From Microvirga puerhi (lineage in GTDB: Bacteria > Pseudomonadota > Alphaproteobacteria > Rhizobiales > Beijerinckiaceae): a stretch of 52,776 nucleotides of DNA. Positions 6,846 through 14,725 of the stretch are shown piece after piece. Location: assembly GCF_020089865.1 (NCBI RefSeq), contig NZ_JAIRBM010000028.1, positions 1-52,776 on the forward strand, read 5' to 3'. The notes beneath the pieces are model-generated. The model did not search any database. It was not told the DNA's origin and worked only from the letters and a program-made list of their open reading frames with translations. How positions within the stretch are numbered: position 1 is the stretch's first letter; each line of letters starts with the position of its first letter. The position numbers and the translations under genes are program-made.

Positions 6846-9083
6846 ATGCGTATTGAAGCGACCGTCTTGGGTGAGGGGGACGTGGTGACTGATCTGAAAG
6901 TTCAATCGGTGGACGAGACGCCAGATGCATCCCCTGATCAATTTGCAGTCATATCGCAGTCGTCTCTGCAGGAGCGGAGGCCGCGCGTTCTCAAGCATGG
7001 CGATACTTTCGGCGTGTTCGATCGCAACGGGGACATTCTTTCGGGCGAGGGAAATCCGGATGGCTTGTTTCACCGTGACACACGGCATCTCTCCCACTTG
7101 GATCTTCTGATCAATGGCACGCATCCCATTCTTCTATCTTCCACGCTTCGTGACGATAATGCCGTTCTCACGTGTGATTTGACCAATCCAGACCTGCCAG
7201 ACGACGCAGGGCGGCTCTTTCTAGAGCATGATGTCATTCATATTCGCCGGTCGAAGTTCCTTTGGAGAGCTGCTGGGTATGAACGTCTGCTGGTTCGCAA
7301 CTTCGGAGACCGGCCTCAACATCTGACGTTGGAGCTGCGGTTCGAGGCGGACTTCGCGGATCTGTTTGAAGTTCGAGGCATGCGGCGCCAGCGCAGGGGT
7401 ACATTTTATCCGGCCGAGGTCGGGACCGGAAGCGTCACTCTGTCCTATCGTGGTCTCGACGATGAAACGAGGATCACGCGTCTTCGCTTTGACCCGCCTC
7501 CGACGCGCCTTGAATCGCGAAGGGCGGTATTCGATGTGGACGTCAGGCCAGGACAGCGTGCGGTGATCTTCGTCGAAATCCACTGTGATGGCGATCTGCC
7601 GCAGCGGCGCCCACGGGAGCACTATCTCCTGTCGATGGTCGAAGCACGGCGACGCGCGCGGCAGTCGTCCTCTCGCGCGACATTGATCAATACCTCGAAC
7701 GAGATTTTCAACGAGGCCCTGCGCCGCTCCCTTTCCGACCTTTATATGCTGGTAACAGATACGCGTGAGGGGCCCTATCCTTACGCTGGAACCCCGTGGT
7801 TCAGTACTGCGTTTGGCCGTGACGCTCTGATCACGGCCTATCAGACCCTATGGATGGATCCGGCCCTGGCGCAGGGTGTTCTCGGATTCCTGGCGGCCAA
7901 CCAGGCTCAGATCGAGGATCCCGCCGCGGACGCTGAACCGGGCAAGATCCTTCATGAAGTTCGTTATGGCGAGATGGCCGAACTTGGCGAAGTGCCCTTC
8001 CGCCGATATTACGGCAGTGTCGACTCGACGCCATTGTTCGTGATGCTGGCCGGCGCTTATCTTGAGCGCACGAACGATGTTCAGACTCTGGAGAAACTCT
8101 GGCCCCATATCGAGGCCGCTTTGCACTGGCAAAAAATCTTCGGCGACCGGGATGGAGACGGATTCCTCGAATACGGCCGGCGAACGACGGAGGGGCTCGT
8201 CAATCAAGGCTGGAAGGATAGTCACGACTCCATTTTCCATGCGGATGGTAGTATGGCGCGTGGGCCGATTGCGCTCTGCGAGGTACAAGGCTATGCCTTC
8301 GCTGCCAAACAGGCAGCATCCCGAATTGCACGCTCTCTGGGAAGGGTTGATCAGGCTATTGTGCTGGAGACGGAGGCTGAAGCGCTGAGGCAGCAGTTCG
8401 ACGATGCGTTTTGGTGCGAGGATCTCGGCACTTATGCCTTGGCATTGGACGGTGAGAAGCGACCTTGTCGAGTCCGTTCCTCCAACGCAGGGCATGCGCT
8501 ATTCACGGGCATCGCGCGGCCCGAGCGCGCGGCCCAGCTGGCCGAGACGCTCATGAACTCCGCTTCATTTTCTGGCTTTGGCGTAAGGACGATCGCCTCT
8601 GCGGAGGCGCGCTACAATCCGATGTCATATCACAACGGTTCGGTGTGGCCGCACGACAACGCGCTGATTGCGCTGGGTTTGGCCCGATACGGCTTCAAGC
8701 AGGAGGCCGCGAGGATCTTTGAAGGGCTCTTCCACGCATCCGTGTATATAGACCTCAGGCGTTTGCCCGAGCTTTTCTGTGGTTTTCCCAGACGCCGCGG
8801 ACAAGGGCCGACGCTGTATCCGGTCGCATGTGCGCCTCAGGCCTGGGCGGCGGCGACACCGTTCAGCTTGGTGCAGGCCTGCCTTGGCATGGATTTTGAT
8901 CCTGCGACCAAGGCGGTGCGGCTGAACCGGCCCGTCCTGCCGGATTTCCTCGATGAACTCGTCCTGCGAAACGTCGTCCTTGGGGAATGCCGGCTTGATC
9001 TGGCGGTCCAGCGGGCGGGTCGCGAGGTGGCAGCCCACGTCCTGAGCCGGACGGGGGATGTGAAGGTCGTCATTACGAACTGA
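6846..9083 (+). CDS. Amylo-alpha-1,6-glucosidase / glycogen debranching-type enzyme
   Basis: The 745-residue protein has an N-terminal beta-sandwich resembling the glycogen debranching N-terminal domain (about 45-260; GDTFGVFDRNGDI and FHRDTRHLSHLDLLING). A C-terminal alpha/alpha-toroid follows (about 290-710) with GTPWFSTAFGRDALI and YNPMSYHNGSVWPHDNALI. Related enzymes hydrolyse alpha-1,6 branches or other alpha-glucosides. No export signal is visible, so it is probably cytoplasmic. It follows the GT4 gene after 2 bp, suggesting translational coupling. Homologues are often annotated simply as amylo-alpha-1,6-glucosidase; exact substrate is unproven. Confidence 0.85.
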   Translation: MRIEATVLGEGDVVTDLKVQSVDETPDASPDQFAVISQSSLQERRPRVLKHGDTFGVFDRNGDILSGEGNPDGLFHRDTRHLSHLDLLINGTHPILLSSTLRDDNAVLTCDLTNPDLPDDAGRLFLEHDVIHIRRSKFLWRAAGYERLLVRNFGDRPQHLTLELRFEADFADLFEVRGMRRQRRGTFYPAEVGTGSVTLSYRGLDDETRITRLRFDPPPTRLESRRAVFDVDVRPGQRAVIFVEIHCDGDLPQRRPREHYLLSMVEARRRARQSSSRATLINTSNEIFNEALRRSLSDLYMLVTDTREGPYPYAGTPWFSTAFGRDALITAYQTLWMDPALAQGVLGFLAANQAQIEDPAADAEPGKILHEVRYGEMAELGEVPFRRYYGSVDSTPLFVMLAGAYLERTNDVQTLEKLWPHIEAALHWQKIFGDRDGDGFLEYGRRTTEGLVNQGWKDSHDSIFHADGSMARGPIALCEVQGYAFAAKQAASRIARSLGRVDQAIVLETEAEALRQQFDDAFWCEDLGTYALALDGEKRPCRVRSSNAGHALFTGIARPERAAQLAETLMNSASFSGFGVRTIASAEARYNPMSYHNGSVWPHDNALIALGLARYGFKQEAARIFEGLFHASVYIDLRRLPELFCGFPRRRGQGPTLYPVACAPQAWAAATPFSLVQACLGMDFDPATKAVRLNRPVLPDFLDELVLRNVVLGECRLDLAVQRAGREVAAHVLSRTGDVKVVITN

Positions 9084-9152
9084 TCTTAAGGTCAGGACCC
9101 ATCGACTGCGCGAAAGGCTGGGAGACCGCGTCGCGCCCAGAGAGGTCTGTTG

Positions 9153-9803
9153 TCACCTCGTCGATGCCGCGGTGAAAACCGCCAATTGAGCGTCGAATGC
9201 ACGTTTGTAGGCGGGCCGCGCTTCACCACGGGCGGCATAAGCGGAAAGGTTCGGATATTCGTCCAGAAGACCCGAACTTTTCAACCTGAGTAGTACCGAC
9301 GTCATCAGAAGGTCCCCGGCACTGAACTCGCCGTCGAGCCAGTCGGCGTCGCTAAGGTGACCGGAAAGCTCGCTCAATCGCTTACGGATGCGCCCCTCGA
9401 CGACGGTCATGCGTTGCTCGTGCCAGGCTTCGTCGCGCTCGACGAGCCTGGCGATTGCGCGATCAACGATCGGCGGCTCCATCGTGTTGAGCGCGGCAAA
9501 CATCCATGTGATCGCTCGCGCCCGGGCATTCACATTGTGTGGGAGCAAGCCCGCATGGCGCTCCGCGATATGGAACACGATCGCTCCCGACTCGAACAGG
9601 ACGAGATCGCCTTCTTCATAGGTCGGGATCTGTCCGAAAGGATGGAGCGCAAGGTGTGGGGGAGCCTTCATCGCTTCGAACGAAAGGAGACGAACGTCGT
9701 AAGGTTGGCCCACTTCTTCGAGTGCCCAGCGAACGCGCATATCGCGCGCCAGACCCTTGCCGCCGTCGGGCGACCGTTCAAAGGCGGTGATGGTGGGGGT
9801 CAT
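9153..9803 (-). CDS. Glutathione S-transferase family protein
   Basis: The 216-residue protein has a thioredoxin-fold N-terminal domain with the glutathione-binding pattern PFGQIPTYEEGDLVLFESGAI (proline after isoleucine is the cis-Pro; ES contacts the gamma-glutamyl group) and an all-helical C-terminal domain. GSTs conjugate or reduce electrophiles with glutathione in the cytoplasm. The ATG at 9803 (MTPTITAFERS) fits the family and has GGAAG upstream; a GTG at 9830 would add nine unlikely residues. It converges with the debranching enzyme gene and stands alone. Confidence 0.88.
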   Translation of the reverse strand: MTPTITAFERSPDGGKGLARDMRVRWALEEVGQPYDVRLLSFEAMKAPPHLALHPFGQIPTYEEGDLVLFESGAIVFHIAERHAGLLPHNVNARARAITWMFAALNTMEPPIVDRAIARLVERDEAWHEQRMTVVEGRIRKRLSELSGHLSDADWLDGEFSAGDLLMTSVLLRLKSSGLLDEYPNLSAYAARGEARPAYKRAFDAQLAVFTAASTR

Positions 9804-9979
9804 TGGAAGCTTCCGGGGGAATGACGCCACAGCACATTACGTCGTCGATTGTTAACGCTTGTTTCATGGCGATGTCTCTCCCTGGTCTGACATCCGCTCA
9901 GTCAGCATGGAAGGGCTTGGCGAGCTCGAATTCCATGTCATGTGACGTCGACATTCAAGTGCAGCGGGAGAAACTGCCA

Positions 9980-10072
9980 ATGTATGATCAATTCTGGCTG
10001 ACGAAGGCTCAGCTCAGGTGTCTTGAGTCCCTTTTCCGCGGATGAACGGCATTCCGCGTGTGACATTCTCAC
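9980..10072 (+). pseudogene. Remnant of an IS5-type transposase N-terminus
   Basis: From the ATG at 9980 the frame reads MYDQFWLTKAQLRCLESLF, which I recognise as the start of IS5-family transposases (normally followed by PxSHGIPRVDDRR). The frame closes at 10045, but the continuation NGIPRV appears in a shifted frame just downstream (from 10042), so a frameshift has occurred. Nothing further of the transposase (no DDE domain) follows; homology stops near 10072. It is a short relic of an insertion element next to the DUF1989 gene. Confidence 0.6.
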
Positions 10073-10143
10073 AGTGTCCTTCAGCTAGCCACCCGCAACG
10101 GCTTCTCGATAAAGTGGCCGGTGACGACTCGCTGGAGGAACGA

Positions 10144-11016
10144 ATGAAGCTGGAAAAAGGTGAGGGGCCTGAGCCGCTGGATTCCGGGGCGCGCAGGAAA
10201 ATTCCGCCGGTCATCTGCTATCCGACGGACAGCTTGGCACCGCCAGATCTTCCGGCCTATCGGGCTGCGCGGGACGGTTGGCAGAAGGTGGACGAGGTCA
10301 TCGTGCCGCCGCGCGACGCGCGTACCTTCGAGGTGCCCGCGGGTTCCTTTTTCCGCATCGTCTCGATCGAAGGACCGCAAGTGGGTGATCTTAACCTGTG
10401 GTCGATGCAGGATCTGAAGGAGCGCTTCTTTTCCGGCAAGACGCGGGCGCTGCATGGTACCCATCTTTCGACCGGTGACCGTCTCTGGTCGTCGCTGCCT
10501 TATCTTCGGCCGATGGCGACCATCACGCAGGATACGCTCGACTGGTATGGTTTCGACGAGTGGGGCGGCTCCGTTCATGATGTGATCGGCACACGCTGCG
10601 ATCCTTATACGCACCGGCTTCTGTCCGGGCATGACTATCATCACTGCTGCCACTCCAATCTGACGCGCGCCCTCGCACATCGCCTGCACCGACCGCTCGC
10701 CGAAGTTGAGCCTGCGGTCCATGACGTGCTCAACGTCTTCATGTGCACCGGTTTCACGCGCGATACGGGGCAGTATTTCATGAAGGCGAGTCCCGTCAGG
10801 CCGGGCGACTTCCTCGAGTTTTTCGCGGAAATCGATCTTCTCGGCGCCCTGTCAGCCTGTCCGGGGGGCGATTGCAGCTCCGAGCATTCGAGCGATGTCG
10901 CCGCCTGCCATCCGTTGCTCGTCGAGATCTATCGGCCGAAAGCGCCGCCCGTGGGATGGGTCTCGCCGGCGCGGAGCGCCTATCATGGAGGACATGGCGA
11001 AGAAGCGCCTTCGTAG
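10144..11016 (+). CDS. DUF1989 (urea carboxylase-associated family) protein
   Basis: The 290-residue protein contains the DUF1989 domain over most of its length. Visible features are VPAGSFFRIVSIEGPQVGDLN, GTHLSTGDRLWS and a Cys/His-rich segment (HDYHHCCHSN), plus FMCTGF and SACPGGDCS near the C-terminus. The family includes proteins encoded with urea carboxylase or with transport genes, and its Cys/His residues suggest a metal site. The ATG at 10144 follows GGAGGAA closely. An upstream in-frame ATG at 10042 is rejected because that extension is transposase remnant. No urea carboxylase or allophanate hydrolase gene is nearby, so this copy is an orphan. Confidence 0.8.
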   Translation: MKLEKGEGPEPLDSGARRKIPPVICYPTDSLAPPDLPAYRAARDGWQKVDEVIVPPRDARTFEVPAGSFFRIVSIEGPQVGDLNLWSMQDLKERFFSGKTRALHGTHLSTGDRLWSSLPYLRPMATITQDTLDWYGFDEWGGSVHDVIGTRCDPYTHRLLSGHDYHHCCHSNLTRALAHRLHRPLAEVEPAVHDVLNVFMCTGFTRDTGQYFMKASPVRPGDFLEFFAEIDLLGALSACPGGDCSSEHSSDVAACHPLLVEIYRPKAPPVGWVSPARSAYHGGHGEEAPS

Positions 11017-11158
11017 GATATTATTCCGCAGTCTCTGATCTGGGGTGGGGCGCCGGCGTAAGGACACAGCCCGGCTTTAATGAGGCCCTAGGGAAAAAGT
11101 GAACAATGTCCGCGTCGCCCCAGTCCGTAGGGCCTCTCGTTGGGAAAAGTCATGTGAA

Positions 11159-11236
11159 TCAGCCCAGACTCACAAGGGCGGCCGGGCTTAGAACGGCGAT
11201 AGCGGTGATTGCTACGATCAGAAGGCGGAACAGCAT
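11159..11236 (-). CDS. Tiny single-span membrane protein (25 aa)
   Basis: The 25-residue frame starts MLFRLLIVAITAIAVLSPAA and ends LVSLG. It is one continuous hydrophobic helix with a single basic residue near the N-terminus. An AAGGAGGG ribosome binding site lies just upstream of the ATG at 11236, the strongest evidence that it is translated. It is too short for most gene finders. It lies antisense to the leader region of coaD. Function unknown. Confidence 0.6.
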   Translation of the reverse strand: MLFRLLIVAITAIAVLSPAALVSLG

Positions 11237-11343
11237 GGGACCCTCCTTCAAGGTCGTGGGGAAGATGGCATTCCGTGGACCGAGCTGCGGTGCGCGCCCG
11301 CACGGCTTGCTCCGAAGCTTTTCTCAAGCTACGCCTTGACGCG

Positions 11344-11844
11344 ATGAACCGCACCGCACTCTATACCGGCAGCTTCGATCCCGTGACCAACGGCCATGTC
11401 GACGTGGTCCGGCAGGCTTGTCGCCTGGCCGATCGGCTCGTTCTCGCCATCGGGGTGCATTCGTCCAAGACGCCCGTCTTCCCTGCCGAGGAGCGGGCCG
11501 AGTTGCTTCGTGCTGTCTGCGGGCCGCTTCTGGCCACGACCGGGACCGACCTGGAGGTCGTAACGTTCAACGATCTTGCGGTGGAGGCCGCCCGGCGCCA
11601 CGGCGCCACGCTGATCGTCCGCGGCCTGAGGGACGGGACGGATTTCGACTACGAGATTCAGATGGCCTCCATGAATGCCGCGATGGCGCCGGAGATCCAG
11701 ACGGTCTTTTTGCCGGCCTCGCCTCCGGTTCGCCCCATCACCGCCACGCTTGTACGTCAGATCGCCGGAATGGGCGGCGATGTCTCAGCCTTCGTGCCGG
11801 ACCTTGTCGCCGCGCGACTGAAGGCCAAATTCCAGCGGCAATGA
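11344..11844 (+). CDS. coaD: Phosphopantetheine adenylyltransferase
   Basis: The 166-residue protein is full length and starts MNRTALYTGSFDPVTNGH, containing the nucleotidyltransferase signature in which the NGH corresponds to the HxGH-type nucleotide site. A second conserved motif, VRGLRDGTDFDYE (about 92-104), binds substrate. CoaD adds AMP to 4'-phosphopantetheine to give dephospho-CoA, the penultimate step of CoA synthesis, in the cytoplasm. The ATG at 11344 gives the normal N-terminus; longer in-frame starts are not conserved-looking. It begins the block coaD, cyclophilin, hypothetical, cyclophilin. Confidence 0.95.
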   Translation: MNRTALYTGSFDPVTNGHVDVVRQACRLADRLVLAIGVHSSKTPVFPAEERAELLRAVCGPLLATTGTDLEVVTFNDLAVEAARRHGATLIVRGLRDGTDFDYEIQMASMNAAMAPEIQTVFLPASPPVRPITATLVRQIAGMGGDVSAFVPDLVAARLKAKFQRQ

Positions 11845-11873
11845 CGCCGCTTATCCTCGAAGGAGTGTACTTC

Positions 11874-12425
11874 ATGAAGCGTTTGCTCGCAGCCGGAGCG
11901 CTCGTGCTCGCCGGTCTAGCCCCCGCTGCCGCCCAGCAGGCCACGGATCCGCAGAACACGGTCTATCTCGATACGAAGGACGGCCGCATCACCATCCTCC
12001 TGCGCCCGGATCTGGCCCCCAAGCACGTGGAGCAGATCAAGGCGCTAACCAAGCGTGGCTTCTACAACGGCGTGCCGTTCCATCGGGTGATCGGAGGCTT
12101 CATGGCCCAGACCGGCGATCCGACGGGCACCGGCACGGGCAAGTCCGACCTGCCGAACGTCCCGGCGGAGTTCACCAAGACGCAGTATAAGCGCGGCTCG
12201 GTCGGCATGGCCCGTTCGTCGGATCCGAATTCGGCCAATAGCCAGTTCTTCATCTGCTACGAGGGCTGTGGCCCGCTCACCGGCCAATACACGCTCTTCG
12301 GCGAGGTGGTGTCCGGCATGGACGTCGTGGACAAGATCAAGAAGGGCGATCCCGCTGCCAACGGCATGGTCAGCGGTCCCGACAAGATCGTGAAGATGCA
12401 GGTCGCCGCCGACGCGAAGTCATGA
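11874..12425 (+). CDS. Secreted cyclophilin-type peptidyl-prolyl isomerase
   Basis: The 183-residue protein has a signal peptide (residues 1 to about 21, cleaving near PAAAQQ) and a bacterial cyclophilin domain with FHRVIGGFMAQTGDPTGTGTG (catalytic Arg and Gln/Phe region) and NSANSQFFICY. It catalyses cis/trans prolyl isomerisation of proteins in the periplasm. AGGAG precedes the ATG at 11874 by 8 nt. It is followed, with a 4-bp ATGA overlap, by a small secreted protein and then by a second, cytoplasmic cyclophilin, probably a gene duplication. Confidence 0.92.
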   Translation: MKRLLAAGALVLAGLAPAAAQQATDPQNTVYLDTKDGRITILLRPDLAPKHVEQIKALTKRGFYNGVPFHRVIGGFMAQTGDPTGTGTGKSDLPNVPAEFTKTQYKRGSVGMARSSDPNSANSQFFICYEGCGPLTGQYTLFGEVVSGMDVVDKIKKGDPAANGMVSGPDKIVKMQVAADAKS

Positions 12426-12928
12426 CCATTCCGGCGACACGATCGGCGCGGCGGCTCATCGCTGCGTTTCTTCTCGCGGCGGCCTGGGCTGGACCGGTTG
12501 CCGCGCAGGACTTGTCGCCTCGGGAAGATCACGACGATCCACTCCGGCGGCTCGATCCGAGCCCGAGCCTGCCGGAGGGCATCAACGGCACGATTCGCCC
12601 GGGAGAGGGCGAACGGACCGAAAAGATCGACAACCTGAATGGCATTTTTAGCGCGTTACAGGCCTGCTGGCGGCCACCCGCCGGCAGTGGGTTTTCCGGA
12701 CAGGAGGTCACCTTGCGCATCGCGTTCAAGCGCAACGGCGACGTTCTCGGAAAGCCCCGCATCACCTATTATCGGGCCGGGAACATGCCGGATCAGCGCG
12801 AGCCATTCACGCGGTCCATTCAAGAAGCCTTCACGCGCTGCACGCCCCTTCCATTCTCGGAAAAGCTCGGCGGAGCCGTCGCGGGTCGCATTTTCACCTT
12901 CCGTTTCTCCGACACGCGGCCTATGTGA
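12422..12928 (+). CDS. Secreted hypothetical protein, TonB C-terminal-like
   Basis: The 168-residue protein has an N-terminal hydrophobic signal (LIAAFLLAAAWAGPVAAQD, cleavage near residue 29), a proline-rich linker, and a C-terminal domain with a conserved-looking cysteine pair (ACWRPP and RCTPLPF). The pattern VTLRIAFKRNGDVLGKPRI resembles TonB C-terminal or TolA-like domains. Its start overlaps the stop of the upstream cyclophilin (ATGA), so the two are translationally coupled. It may be a periplasmic envelope protein; the two cysteines could form a disulfide. Domain assignment is tentative. Confidence 0.75.
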   Translation: MTIPATRSARRLIAAFLLAAAWAGPVAAQDLSPREDHDDPLRRLDPSPSLPEGINGTIRPGEGERTEKIDNLNGIFSALQACWRPPAGSGFSGQEVTLRIAFKRNGDVLGKPRITYYRAGNMPDQREPFTRSIQEAFTRCTPLPFSEKLGGAVAGRIFTFRFSDTRPM

Positions 12929-12981
12929 TCGGCAGAAGCGACGTATCTCGCAGTTACAGTATTTTCAGTCAGGAGAAGACG

Positions 12982-13449
12982 ATGGCCGATCCCGAGAACA
13001 CACTCATTCTGGAAACCACCAAGGGCCGCGTGGTTATCGAGCTTCGCCCCGACCTCGCCCCGAAGCATGTGGAGCGCATCAAGACTCTGGCGCGGCAGGG
13101 CTTTTATGACGGCATCGTGTTCCATCGGGTGATCGACGGCTTCATGGCTCAGACCGGCTGCCCGCAGGGCACCGGTACCGGCGGTTCCGATCTGCCTGAC
13201 CTCCAGGCCGAGTTCAACGCCGAGCCGCATGTGCGGGGAACGGTGTCGATGGCGCGTACCAACTATCCGCACTCCGCCAATTCGCAGTTCTTCATCTGCT
13301 TCGACGATGCCCGCTTCCTCGACAAGCAATACACCGTCTGGGGCAAGGTAACGGAAGGCATGGAGAACGTGGACAAGATCAAGCGCGGCGAGCCTGTTCG
13401 TGATCCGGACAGCATCGTCTCCATGAAGGTCGCGGCGGACGTGGCCTAA
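12982..13449 (+). CDS. Cytoplasmic cyclophilin-type peptidyl-prolyl isomerase
   Basis: The 155-residue cyclophilin lacks a signal peptide, starting MADPENTLILETTKGRVVIE after an AGGAGAAG ribosome binding site. It carries FHRVIDGFMAQTG and NSANSQFFICF, the active-site segments of PpiB-type enzymes. It closely resembles the secreted cyclophilin two genes upstream, with the same DLAPKHVE(R/Q)IK and KIK(R/K)G segments, so the pair probably arose by duplication and now serves cytoplasm and periplasm. It follows the hypothetical gene after 53 bp. Confidence 0.92.
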   Translation: MADPENTLILETTKGRVVIELRPDLAPKHVERIKTLARQGFYDGIVFHRVIDGFMAQTGCPQGTGTGGSDLPDLQAEFNAEPHVRGTVSMARTNYPHSANSQFFICFDDARFLDKQYTVWGKVTEGMENVDKIKRGEPVRDPDSIVSMKVAADVA

Positions 13450-13454
13450 ATCGC

Positions 13455-13569
13455 TTCTCCCGGCAAGGGAGAGGCTACGCGAAGTCCGGATGAGGGGAGC
13501 GCACCGTTGAGGTCAACGTGGCGACCATGTAACCCCTCATCCCAGCCCTCTCCCTAATGGAGAGGGAGT
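13455..13569. repeat. Intergenic inverted repeat between ppi and queA
   Basis: The left arm has TCTCCCGGCAAGGGAGAGG and GATGAGGGG, and the right arm (about 13532-13569) answers with CCCCTCATCCCAGCCCTCTCCC and a further GGAGAGGGAG. This is the familiar style of dispersed intergenic palindromes in Hyphomicrobiales genomes. It may also end transcription of the cyclophilin operon, and it leaves queA without an evident ribosome binding site. Confidence 0.6.
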
Positions 13570-13593
13570 TCGCGGGTGGCCTAGCCAAATTTC

Positions 13594-14712
13594 ATGCGTG
13601 TCGATCTCTTCGATTTCGATCTGCCCGAAGACCGCATCGCGCTCCGCCCCGCGGAGCCGCGCGATTCCGCGCGCATGCTCATTGTTCGGCCAGGTGATGT
13701 GTCCTTTGAGGACCGCATCGTGCGCGATCTGCCGGAACTCCTGCAGCCCGGCGATGTGCTGGTTCTCAACGATACGAGGGTTATCCCGTCTCGCCTCTAT
13801 GGTCTGCGCATGCGCGAAGAAACCGCCGCGCGCGTCGAGATCATGCTGCATAAGCGGGAAGGGAACGATCGCTGGCGTGCCTTCGCCCGCCCGGCGAAGA
13901 AGCTGCAAGTCGGGGACCGGATCCGTTTCGGTGAAGCCTCCGAGAGCACCTCCTGCGAGCTCGTTCGACTCGATGCCGAGGTCGAAGCGAAGGGTGAGGG
14001 CGGGGATGTCACCCTGCGCTTTTCGTTCACCGGTCCCTTTCTGGACGAGGCCATCGCTCGTCTCGGGGAATTGCCGCTGCCACCCTACATCGCGGGAAAG
14101 CGCGCGACCGATGACCGGGACAGGACGGATTATCAGACGGTCTACGCGCGCGACGAGGGGGCTGTGGCCGCGCCGACCGCGGGCCTGCACTTCACCGACG
14201 ACCTGTTCCGCCGCCTCGATGCGCGCGGGATCACGCGCCATTTCGTGACGCTGCATGTGGGTGCCGGCACGTTTCTGCCGGTGAAGGCAGACGACACCGC
14301 CGAGCACAAGATGCACGCGGAATGGGGCTCGGTTTCCGAGGCGACCGCGCGTGCGCTGAACGAAGCGAGGGCCCGGGGAGGGCGCGTCGTCGCCGTCGGT
14401 ACCACGTCCTTGCGTCTTCTCGAAAGCGCTGCGCGGGAAGACGGAATGATCCTGCCGTTTTCCGGTGATACGGATATTTTCATTACGCCCGGCTATCGTT
14501 TTCGCGGCGTCGACGTGCTGATGACGAACTTCCATCTGCCACGCTCGACGCTCTTCATGCTGGTCTCCGCCTTCGCCGGACTAGACAGGATGCGCGCTGC
14601 CTATGCGCATGCCATTGCGACAGGCTATCGCTTCTACTCCTATGGGGATGCGAGCTTGGTGTTTCGCGCGGACTCCGACGCCGTCCTCGAGGATCGCGCG
14701 GGACGGGACTAA
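13594..14712 (+). CDS. queA: tRNA preQ1(34) S-adenosylmethionine ribosyltransferase-isomerase
   Basis: The 372-residue protein starts MRVDLFDFDLPEDRIALRP and contains the QueA hallmarks PGDVLVLNDTRVIPSRL, the AAPTAGLHFT segment (about 190-199) and the HxGxGTF pattern in LHVGAGTFLPV. QueA transfers the ribosyl part of SAM to 7-aminomethyl-7-deazaguanine in tRNA to make epoxyqueuosine. Length is normal. It is followed after 13 bp by tgt, the preceding enzyme of queuosine synthesis, so they form an operon. Confidence 0.95.
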   Translation: MRVDLFDFDLPEDRIALRPAEPRDSARMLIVRPGDVSFEDRIVRDLPELLQPGDVLVLNDTRVIPSRLYGLRMREETAARVEIMLHKREGNDRWRAFARPAKKLQVGDRIRFGEASESTSCELVRLDAEVEAKGEGGDVTLRFSFTGPFLDEAIARLGELPLPPYIAGKRATDDRDRTDYQTVYARDEGAVAAPTAGLHFTDDLFRRLDARGITRHFVTLHVGAGTFLPVKADDTAEHKMHAEWGSVSEATARALNEARARGGRVVAVGTTSLRLLESAAREDGMILPFSGDTDIFITPGYRFRGVDVLMTNFHLPRSTLFMLVSAFAGLDRMRAAYAHAIATGYRFYSYGDASLVFRADSDAVLEDRAGRD

Positions 14713-14725
14713 CAAAGAGGTTTTG

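Noticed and set aside
13594..14248. Alternative long frame inside queA
   Set aside because: QueA signatures are all in the 13594-14712 frame; the other is a Ser/Arg-rich shadow.
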